Below, piece after piece: positions 36,596 to 45,311 of a stretch of DNA of 45,311 nt. This DNA is from Lactarius indigo. Taxonomy: Eukaryota > Basidiomycota > Agaricomycetes > Russulales > Russulaceae. The stretch is from the NCBI GenBank assembly GCA_025766275.1, contig JAFKAC010000250.1, forward strand, positions 1 to 45,311, in the 5' to 3' direction. A program made the translations under genes and the position numbers. Each line of letters begins with the position of its first letter. Position 1 is the stretch's first letter. Below the pieces are notes generated by a model that saw only the letters and a program-made list of their open reading frames with translations, made no database searches and was not told the DNA's origin.

Positions 36596-36654
36596 TCCAC
36601 AATTGTGGAAAAAGCGCTCAAAAAAGCGAATGTTGTGGAGGGGATGGCCACAAC
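36596..36654. promoter_or_regulatory. Cluster of TTGTGG/CCACAA palindromic half-sites
   Basis: Upstream of the ATG at 36497, TCCACAATTGTGGA forms a perfect 14-bp palindrome at 36596-36609. GTTGTGG (36632-36638) pairs with CCACAAC (36648-36654) across 9 nt. Four copies of the same half-site within about 60 bp suggest binding of a dimeric regulator. Function is inferred. Confidence 0.45.
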
Positions 36655-36847
36655 CCCCTTGGAAAACGCTAGACCACGCTTTAGCCACGACCACCTATCG
36701 GAGAGTATGCTCGTAATCAAATCGATCAACATCGGTAAAAAATAAAATAAAAAAGTACGGTTTATAAGACATAATCAAACTGCCGGGGGATTCGCCTGTC
36801 GCTTTGGCCATTGTAAAAAAAAATCCACAATTACACTGAAACATAGA

Positions 36848-37135
36848 GAGGCCGTTGGGCCTCCCTAATTTATGTTAGACCTCTTGCTTTGACCCTCGCT
36901 AGGTCATGGGAGCCGGGTCACGGTTACGGTGTCCATGACCAGCGAGGACTCAGGCATTCCACGTGGGACTCAACTCTGTTAGCACGGTTCCCTTCGCTCT
37001 GAGTTTCTGAGAAAGCAGTCGGGTCACGGGCAGACAAGTTGCTGAGACAAGTAGACCAGCACAGTACCAGAATCTTAGTCCTCTATACGAGTACGACGCC
37101 GCAGCCCTTGTCAGTGGGTCTCTCAATCGAGACCC
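36848..37135. repeat. Intergenic hairpin cluster
   Basis: Three separate stems occur within 290 bp. GAGGCC and GGCCTC (36848-36853 with 36858-36863) enclose a 4-nt loop. CCTCGCTAGGTCATGG (36894-36909) pairs with CCATGACCAGCGAGG (36933-36947), with one bulged base. GGGTCTC (37116-37122) pairs with GAGACCC (37129-37135). There is no open reading frame of note and no tRNA fold. The cluster could be a structured non-coding RNA or the remains of a terminal repeat. Confidence 0.5.
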
Positions 37136-38333
37136 GGACCGGAAAGCCGGCCCGAGTCCAGCCTCTTGTCCCCCGAGTGTCCCCGGGTGGTTTCGAGCGA
37201 ATGGTGCATGACACAGAGGGGAGTAGGTCAGAAATTATCAAGCCCGAGCAGGAAGAAGGCTACTTGGTCAATAAGGGAACGGGAATGCGCGGTCACCATC
37301 ACTGCGTGCGCCAGCTGTGGTGCATGTGATATCTTTTCTCGATGTTCCCAAATTATGGACGATTCATTCTAAGCCCTCAATATGACCAAACGTCCGCATG
37401 CAGCAAGCTGTCGGAAGACAACCGAAGCGACGGAGTGGCAAAGATGCAACGTTCACGCAAAGATAGAACAGGAGACCTGATCACGCGGCTGGGCGTACGC
37501 GCTTAGCACGCAATGAGGTGTTAAAATTGACAGTATGAAGTCAATAACGAAGCTGGGGTAGTCCTAGGAGTCGCAGTGAACTTAGACAGCACGGTCAAGC
37601 AGCGCGCATATCACAGTACAGACCAATCGGATGGAGATGGTGTTGGTGCGTACCGGAGAGTCGTGTGCTAGGAGTTTGCAACTGTGAAGCGAATATCCCT
37701 CAAGGCACGACGTGCGGCCTTCGCGCCAAAAAGAAGGCGGACGACAGTGACGGCACCTTGGAGAGGAGAGATAGAGAAGAGAGGATGACTCTGTCCCATC
37801 GCGGGTGCGTAAGGTCCCTGCCCAAGTGGTAGATTGCACTGCACTGACGCGGGTTCTCACTTTCTGGGAGCTGAAGTCTGTGCTGGGTGATAACAACAAA
37901 ATAATGAGTCATCCGGGTATTAAATATACGGTTGCTGGTGCGAGGGGCGGAAAGGGAGCGTGTGAGCAAGCCAGTGCAAGGAGCGGGGTTACCCTGAACC
38001 TCGTCTCATCTCGTCTCGTCTTGTCCTCAACCTCGATTTGTCTCCATCCCCGGATCCATCCACCCATCGTGCACCCCGTCCATGCTCTCTGGTTTCATTA
38101 GTCGGCACCAATGTCACTAGGTAATACCGTTTCCCAATTTCATTTCCTTTCACAGCGCCCACCACGTTCCCTTCCCTTACCTTTTCTTTCTTCAACAGAA
38201 TCATCCACTCGATCTGCCTCTATAACAATCCTTTCCCCCAAGTTGCCTCCTCTTTCAGCATCCCCCTCTACCGACGCCTCTCGTCTATCCACCGCTACGA
38301 CCACTCTATCCCCTCAAGCAGAGCCATTCACCA
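37136..38333. other. Intergenic and leader sequence upstream of the R3H gene
   Basis: No gene is supported between 37136 and about 38100. From 38110 the plus strand becomes C/T-rich, typical of a fungal transcription start and 5' leader. An ATG at 38111 is in frame with the R3H protein start at 38334, so a longer N-terminus is possible. Confidence 0.4.
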
Positions 38334-40861
38334 TGACATCGGTCTTATCTTCTCCCCCCCTCGCCGAAGTTCAAATCCTCTCTCCATTCCTTACTTCCAG
38401 CCCAACTCCCGCCGACGCAGAAAACAGAATAGACTCCACGACAGAAGCAGACCCCTCGATAATCGAGGCGCTTAAAAGCAAGGAACGACTGTTTGTACTC
38501 CGTGTAGGTGGGGACATGGAGCGACTTATAAATGAGCGCAAGTGAGTGTAAACCGTTTCGAGCCCTGCCGTCGTCGGCCAGATGTTTCTGTATCTGCGTC
38601 ACCCGACTACGAGTATACGAGTTTGTCTCTCTCGAACGTGGCGCTGACCATCTCAACTTGAAGGGGGCGCGTTGAAATCCCGACAGCAACATCGTATCAG
38701 AGACTTCTCGTTCACAGATGTTCCTCTTATTACAAGGTCATTCCTGAAAGTGATTCTGGTTCGAGGAGCATATGGATATCTTTCTCACCCGAGAGCAGAA
38801 TGTGTGTTCAACCAAGCCTTTTATTTTCTCTCCCCACCTTTAAAACCTATCCCATCTCGTAGTCCCTCAAAACGGATTGCTGAGCTCGTTCCAGTGGAGC
38901 AGACAAAGCATCCTGCCATCAAAATAATGAGTCGGTCCGTTCAGGACCGTATTCGAGCACAGTCACAATCTCGTACTGGCTCGGTCAACGGCGAAGATGC
39001 CGAGTCTTCGGATGTCGAACCCTCCGAAGCGGGTAGCCTTGGTGGACGTAGCGGTGCACCAAATCGTTTAAAGAAGGCTCTCACCCTTGAAGAACGTGAA
39101 GCCGCCTACAATGAAGCTAGGTCGCGCATCTTCATGGACTTTGAGGAGAAGGCCAAAGAAAAAGAAAACGACATGAGTGCGAGCTCATCTACCTTTAGTC
39201 TTGTTTCGGGCTCGGCCTCTACCAGCGGAGGTGGGAGCAGTAGTGCAGGTGACATTGACGACTCGATCAGCACCGCTCCGACAGAAAGTGAATTTTCTGG
39301 CCCGGTCGCGCGTGATGGCAAAGGCGAGCGGCGGAATGGGTCCGGCACAAACTCGGCAGGATCATCCAGGTCTATGCATCCCCCTAAACATCCCTCAAGC
39401 TCACGCAACTCTCGCGCTCCATCACCTTCGGTCACCTATGCCTCTATCTACGAACCTGCCCCAGTGACAGTCCCCTACGATTCTAGTCAGGGGCCACCAA
39501 TGCAACTACCATATAGTCAGCAGCCGTTCATGTATCCTTTCTCGCCACCGCCGCCACCTCCAGGACAAGGCCCGGGGCAAGGTTTCATGGGACCAATGCC
39601 ATACTATCAGTACAGTTACCCTCAACCACCTCAGTCGCTGTCGCCACAACATCACGGGCTGAACTCTGACCCATCGGGTTCGGCTGATCCACAGGCTTCT
39701 GGCCACTTTGTCCCTCCTCCGCACCATTCACAGCAAATGGTATATATGGCACCATATCCATGGATGCACAATCCAGCAACAGGGGCTCCTCCCGCATCAC
39801 ATCCTGGCACCCCTTCGCTTCCACATTCTCATTCATCACAGTATTCGTTTGTGCAACCATCTGCTCCACAGTATGGCGGATTCAATGTCCCCACATTCTT
39901 TCCCTCGATGGGGCCCCCCATGCACGCACCATCTCAGGGGCAGCAACAACCAACACACCCTGTCAGCATGGCGCCGTTGCCGCAGAACAATGAATTCGGC
40001 ATTCGTATGATGCCGCCAATAACAATGAACAACGATCACGCAGATCTCAGGGGAAGGAAACGTGGTAATTCACGCACCAGTGGTGGTTCATTGAGCTACG
40101 CGTCTCCATTTGGATACCCTCCGTTGGGTGGACCGGGAGTGACTTCTCCAATCGAGAACGGCGCAAGCCCCGTCGGACCGCGGCTCAATAGCACGATGCG
40201 ACGAACGTCGGGCACCTCAAATGGGAGTAGGACTCCAGGGGACGAAGCGTCTAGTGTCACGGTAAGGGGCTTTTATACGTCTCATCGATACGCGAGACAT
40301 TTGTCTGACTCACAATGACACGCGTTCTACCATATCCACTCCTATGACTCGCCCTCTCGTCTACTTCCATATGAAAATTTATGCATGCAAAAGTCATCCA
40401 CGTCTTCATCCTCACGCACGACCTCCTCCCAACACCCGCTCCCCCCGCGCCCGGACTGGGCTGTTGGCCTCAAGCCAAACCCGACGCTTCACCCGACACG
40501 TCCACCTGCGCGCAATGGCGGCGCACGCAATCATGCCACGAGCGCACCACCGGTATTGTTACAACCCGCGGACTTTCCGCCCCTCGGTGGGGCCCGTGCG
40601 CCTCCGATGCCAAGCGGCGTGTGGACGAGCGGGGCTGGAAAGGCCCGCGAGCCCGTTGGAGGAACGCACCGGGACGCAATTTGCGGTGAAGGTGTGGAGC
40701 GTACACCATCTAAAGGCATGGGGCTAGCTCCTGGACCCAGAGCCCCACGCCTAGCCTCTGCGCCTCCACCCACACACGTAACCACGCCGGGTGGGGATGG
40801 GTTTACCCAGGATTTGACGGATGGCGTGGGTGCGCTCGCGCTTGGAAGGGAGCAGTCATGA
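38334..40861 (+). CDS. R3H and SUZ domain RNA-binding protein
   Basis: R3H domains bind single-stranded nucleic acid, and SUZ motifs often sit beside them in RNA regulators. The ATG at 38334 (CACC before ATG) gives MTSVLSSPPLAEVQ; the ATG at 38111 is an in-frame alternative. The R3H domain reads ALKSKERLFVLRVGGDMERL, then, after an intron of about 120 nt, RVEIPTATSYQRLLVHRCSS, with the R-x3-H core in QRLLVH. A second intron (about 38798-38861) restores ESRIPSKRIAELVP. The SUZ region follows with MSRSVQDRIRAQ and EEREAAYNEARSRIF. A long Pro/Gln/Ser/Tyr-rich disordered middle part resembles prion-like RNA-granule proteins. After another intron starting at 40262, the tail has PPRPDWAVGLKP and PADFPPLGG, short motifs that look conserved. 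The product is probably cytoplasmic; its targets are unknown. Confidence 0.85.
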
Positions 40862-41445
40862 TTCTTGCGCGTATGACTGGCTACTTTTCTGCATGAGGGG
40901 AGAGTTGGGGTAGTGTTATCGTTTACTTTCGGCGTCATACCGTTTCCGGTGCATTAGCTGTTAGCTGGTTTACTCCTGGTCTCTTCAGTACTATTCCCGT
41001 GTCTTTTATTTTCTCCTTGGTAGAGAGTGAATATAGCTGTGTGTACCCCTACCACGCCAGGTATTATGCATGTTGTCTTTTACGGTGACTTGGGGATTGG
41101 TATGCCGCGGAGTCCGTTCTGAGGCACACCGACGCATGCTTCGACTTCCGTTTTGGGTCACTCATGCAACGCCCAAATTCGCGATTCGCCGCGTAAGCAA
41201 TAATATATCAAAGGAATCCTCTATGGCAAGGAATAGACTTTTAGGGGACGGTGCGGTCCTCCAAAGAAGAGGTGGATATAGTTGTAGCAAATGCAATGAT
41301 CCACAAATATAGCCCAATCGACTGGCCAGGTAGTCATAAAAACGGAAGTGACCTAAAATTAGTATTACGTCGGGATCTGTTCGTCCGTGAATCGGTGATT
41401 ACAGACGGCGCTTGGGGTCAACACGCGTTGTCATGCGTTCTGCGA
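40862..41445. other. Intergenic, convergent 3' ends
   Basis: This is the 3' flank of the R3H gene followed by AT-rich sequence around 41190-41390. Short open frames exist on the plus strand but none has gene-like structure. I see no repeat or RNA gene. Confidence 0.45.
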
Positions 41446-41949
41446 TCAAAGTCTCAGGAATCCACACTTCGACCTTTGTGAGTGAACACTTGCCTGCAAC
41501 TGAAGAGAGTTTCCAGCTGCCAGCTGTGGTTGACCGGCGGAGGGCGGTAATTGGACGACGTTCATCGCGTCGTCACTGGCTAGATAAGGAAGCCGCCAAT
41601 GAGACATACGTGACCATGGCGGCCGGAAAGCGGAGATTGTCGCATACCCGAGCCCAGCCCTACATTCCATTCGAGTCCAGGCGAAAGTCTGTTCCCCATA
41701 AGTTTTGAGACGGGAGAGATGGTAACGAGCGTACTGCTTGATAAGGGCTTCTCCTCGTCGCTCGAGCTCTAGTTGCTGTGATCGCAAACGCTCATTTGTG
41801 GCTGCGTCAAGGCTACCGGCGGTGCGAAGGCGATACGCTTCTGTGCGGAACGCCTGGGTATCCTGGCGCAGGGACTGCAACTCGGTCCAGACCTTCTCTC
41901 TCTCTTGACTTGATGCGGACATGCCAACGATTGTGGTGGGTGGTGTCAT
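41446..41949 (-). CDS. Small coiled-coil protein of unknown function
   Basis: The ATG at 41949 starts MTPPTTIVGMSASSQEREK; in-frame ATGs also exist at about 41997 and 41922. The first ~90 residues are charged and helical (EREKVWTELQSLRQDTQAFR, TNERLRSQQLELERRGEALI), a likely coiled coil. The rest (CRAGLGYATISAFRPPW onward) is less convincing, and an unrecognised intron may truncate it. It is divergent from the PMS1 gene with less than 200 bp between starts, so the two may share a promoter. I cannot assign a family. Confidence 0.5.
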   Translation of the reverse strand: MTPPTTIVGMSASSQEREKVWTELQSLRQDTQAFRTEAYRLRTAGSLDAATNERLRSQQLELERRGEALIKQYARYHLSRLKTYGEQTFAWTRMECRAGLGYATISAFRPPWSRMSHWRLPYLASDDAMNVVQLPPSAGQPQLAAGNSLQLQASVHSQRSKCGFLRL

Positions 41950-42141
41950 CTTGCCAAAGATGTCCGATAAGTGCGTATGTGTGACCATCACGGTCATGTG
42001 CCGTGTGACAGTGGCGCGCTCTTAGGAGCGCCCATTCGCGCGCCAGTCGTGATCGCGTGATCGCCGTTGCCAGTGGTACGTCACGAAAGAGGTCGACCTG
42101 ACCTCTTCTACCTGCTATACATGTATAGGATCTCGCTTTGA

Positions 42142-45100
42142 ATGACCATGCCTGATAGCACTACTACGAGCTCGGGGTCGAACAAAGCCATCAAGGCCAT
42201 CGATTCCCATTCCGTCCATCGTATTACCTCGGGTCAGGTCGTTATAGACCTACAGACGGCCGCAAAAGAGCTCGTGGAGAATGCCCTCGACGCAGGTGCA
42301 GCAAACATTGGCTCGTGATATTCTATTGCTTCGTCATCACGCTCCTTAGCTGAGAGTTACTCCAGAGGTCCGCTTTAAAGACTACGGCCTTAAGTCCATC
42401 GAGGTCATTGATAATGGGAGTGGTATCGCACCGGAAGATTACGAGTCCATAGGTGTGTCACTATCACCTTTATTCTCGTTTCGACCTCACTCATCGTCGT
42501 CGCTCTGTATAGCGTTGAAACACTACACGTCGAAACTTGACTCCTTTTCCGACCTGACCTCCGTCCTCACTTTTGGCTTTCGTGGGGAGGCCCTTTCTTC
42601 TCTGTGTGCGCTATCAGAGAGCGTCAGCGTCACCACCGCGACTTCCGCGCAGGCGCCGATGGGTACCATTCTCACTTTCGATAACACTGGTCGCCTCACC
42701 AGCCACAGCGGCAAAGTTGCTCGTCAGGTTGGTGCCCCTCTCCTTGTCTCGTCCACGTGCTAAATAGTGGTACAGCGCGGGACCACGGTTGCCATCACGG
42801 GCTTATTCACGCCGCTGCCCGTCAGGCGGAAAGAGTTCGAGCGCCACGCAAAGCGGGAGTTTGGAAAAGCTCTGCATCTTCTCACAGCTTATGCACTCGT
42901 TCCATGTACACGGGAAAACAACGGCGTCATTCTGACTGTCTCTAACACTCCTGATGGCGGGTGCGTATCCTGGGTGCTGCTCGGGTGCGGAATGTCGGGT
43001 GATGACTAACGGAGGAGCCTATGTCAGAAAGAAGACTGCGCAGCTCCGCACAGACGGCGCCACGTCAATTCGTGCCTCTGTCGGCGCACTCTGGGGCCCA
43101 AAACAGCTCGAGAATCTTGTAGATCTACGTCTGTCGTTTGAGGTGGTTCCTGAGAAGGTGGTTTTGCGGCGCCGAGAGGAAGGCGATGTCAGTAACCAGT
43201 ATGTTTCTTTCCGTCCCGCTATGCCCCTTTGTTTCACCTTCCTATCATATCCTGCAGTCAAATACGTGTGGAAGGGTTGATCTCCAAGTTCGCTCCCGGT
43301 GCTGGGCGGACGGGGACTGATCGCCAGTTTTTTTTCATCAATGGGCGGCCATGCGCACCGGCGAAGGTCCAAAAGGCAATCAACGAGGTTTACCGTACGT
43401 TCAATGCTAACCAATCTCCTTTTGTTATAGCAGACTTTATCTTGCCGACTGGTACGACCAGAAACTACCCTGCATATATTTGTTGTGACGTGGACGTACT
43501 TATACAGATTCTTGTGACATCAATGTGAGCCCGGACAAGCGGACAATCCTCCTGCACAGCGAGAACAATCTGATCGAGTCCCTCAAAGTACGCTCGGGTA
43601 GCTCACAATCGATTTCGCTAACCCCACGGAAACCTCCAGGTTGCGCTGACAGAAGCTTTCGACAATTCACGGTCAAGCTTTGTGCTTAACGCAACGCAAG
43701 TTGCGCTCGCCCGGAAGGAAACGGAACTTTCTCCAGCAGAAGAGGGCGGCTCAGCAAGTAATGAAAAGGTGCCCTTATTCATACCGGATGACCAAGATGA
43801 TGCCACTGGTATTGAACAAGCCGGAGACATTACAACTGGCGGACAAAATGGCAAGACAGCGTCTAAGGAGGATAGTGCTGACCTTCCAGTCGAGGAGTCC
43901 GACAATACTTCAGACGAGCCCCGCCCAGTCCAGAAACGACCGCGCTCGGCATCGCCAGGTCCTGTCTCAGACGAGGAAACACGTCCCATCAAAAAAGCCG
44001 CTGCTGCGCGTTCTCCTTCTCCGGAGCTCGTCTCTGCCCCAGCCCCCTCAACCACTGCGCATCAACGCCTAGCTGGCTCTGGTCGTACTCCAGCGCGGGT
44101 GGAGCAAATCCTGTCTACCAACACAAGCGGCACCAGTAGAGGAGTACAAATGGTGCTCGACACGTCCGGCGCGTCGTGGAATCTCAAGCCAGGCCACGAA
44201 GGGCCGCAGCGCAAGCGCCCACATCTGGCGGATGTCAGCGGATCTAGCTCTGGCAAAGATGCTAGGATCAGTATGCGTGCTCGGTTAGTGGGATTTGCTC
44301 GTGACGGGGTCCACGTCGTGCGGGACAACGAGGACGAAGACAGCCCAGAGGAAGAGGAAGGAGCCGAAGATGAGGTTGTAGAAGTGAAGCGGAGTTCGAA
44401 GAAGGTGGATACCGATGACGACGACGACGACGACTACGAAGCCGGTGAGAAGGTGTCATCATCGACGGATGTAGTGGACGAGACGATGGCCGTCGATCGC
44501 CCCGACAGCCAAGACTCGGTCCCTAAATCAAAACCAAAATCGAAAGGCGCGCCGCACGCCAACAGGTGCAACTGCATCTCCGGCCGCAAAACGATCCGAC
44601 GGCGCCGAACTAGCGTCGACTGAGGAGCTTTTGTTGCTGGAGGACTCGCCGTCAGACAGCGCACCATCCAGCAAGGCAGCCGCTGCTACTACATCATCGT
44701 CGCACGACGCCGTCTCTGGTGTTCGGACCGAAGTCGTACGCACCATCATCGGTGACGCACCGCCGCTGGCGTTTGACCTCGAGCCGCACGACCAACGCAT
44801 GGACCGCGTTACCTAGAGCGCAGGACTTACGCAACCCCGCAGGCCCATGCCTCGCTCGTCGGACCTGGAGCACGCGGACCTGGCGGCGGACAACGAGAAC
44901 GCCACGGCGACGCTTGCGCGCGTGCTCTCCAAGGCGGACTTCGGGTCCATGCATGTGGTCGGGCAGTTCAACCGCGGGTTTATCGTGGCGCGCCTGCGCA
45001 AGACGGACGTGGCGGGCGCGACGAACGACGATTTGTTTATCGTGGACCAACATGCAGCGGACGAGAAGTATAACTTTGAGACGCTGCAGGCGACGACGCG

Positions 45101-45311
45101 ACTCGAATCACAGCGTCTGTTCACGTGCGTTTTCGTTTATTTTTGTATCGCTTGCGACCTGCGTTGATGATGGCATAGGCCGCGCGTGCTGGAATTGACT
45201 GCCGCGGACGAGCTCGTAGCGCTCGAGAACATGAGCGTGCAGCACAACGGGTTCGAGGTTGCTGTGGATGAGGACCAGCCGGCGGGGCGGCGACTGAGCC
45301 TCGTAGCGCAA
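42142..45311 (+). CDS. PMS1: MutL homologue PMS1 (human PMS2 type), partial, runs off window end
   Basis: This is a subunit of MutL-alpha, which with MLH1 nicks DNA during mismatch repair. The start is at 42142 or the in-frame ATG at 42148. The GHKL ATPase motifs are all present: [35 protein letters not shown], and KHYTSKL with [15 protein letters not shown]. They are followed by [20 protein letters not shown]. The transducer domain contains [20 protein letters not shown] and [15 protein letters not shown] long acidic, poorly conserved linker (43.7-44.8 kb) has an Asp-rich run near 44415. Its frame is restored if GTGAGA at 44443 to GACAG near 44506 is an intron. The C-terminal endonuclease half has [10 protein letters not shown] and the metal-binding motif [12 protein letters not shown]. 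The gene continues beyond 45311. Intron 1 may be GC-AG type (42311-42365). Confidence 0.93.

Noticed and set aside
36891..36950. Possible tRNA gene in the hairpin region
   Set aside because: There is no cloverleaf, no A/B box pattern and no anticodon arm, only a single long stem.
37582..37899. Minus-strand ORF of about 105 codons
   Set aside because: No family resemblance or gene-like structure in an intergenic stretch.

Overview
The window comes from a nuclear genome of a filamentous basidiomycete, most likely an Agaricomycete. The genes are split by many introns of about 46-75 nt, the neighbours are typical fungal housekeeping genes, and the transposon remnants (a Helitron-type RepHel and a gag-RT-RNase H-tyrosine recombinase retroelement) are of kinds common in mushroom-forming fungi. 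No CRISPR array, rRNA, tRNA or prokaryotic operon was seen. All splice junctions below were read by eye from reading frame, splice sites and family conservation.

Left part (1-22.8 kb, minus strand): a tandem duplication of the TOR kinase gene. Copy B (22439 to 13683) is complete, running HEAT repeats, FAT, FRB, PI3K-like kinase and FATC, and ending in the canonical CAFW tail. Copy A (3779 to 1) matches the first ~3.8 kb of copy B exon for exon with no disabling change and runs off the left edge. Homology continues upstream of both ATGs, but in copy A it is split by an ~8.7 kb block at about 3930-12630. That block holds unrecognised coding remnants, a decayed Helitron Rep fragment, and a nearly intact tyrosine-recombinase (YR) retroelement on the minus strand.

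Middle part (22.8-34.4 kb): an ELMO/CED-12 protein (+), methylenetetrahydrofolate reductase (-), a small DUF202 membrane protein (-), a basic Ser/Pro-rich protein of unknown function with a KEN motif (+), and an AVT/SLC38-type amino-acid transporter (+).

Right part (34.4-45.3 kb): an unknown nuclear-looking protein (-), a ~1.8 kb intergenic region rich in palindromes and hairpins, an R3H-SUZ RNA-binding protein (+), a small coiled-coil protein (-), and the 5' portion of a PMS1/PMS2-type MutL mismatch-repair gene (+) with its endonuclease motif, cut by the window end.

Most of the genes do not form one pathway. TOR, the vacuolar-type amino-acid transporter and MTHFR all bear on nutrient and one-carbon metabolism, but I see no sign of co-regulation. 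The most unusual feature is the duplicated TOR locus. One copy has had its upstream region split by nested mobile DNA while its coding sequence stays conserved. An assembly artefact (two haplotypes laid in tandem) must be excluded.
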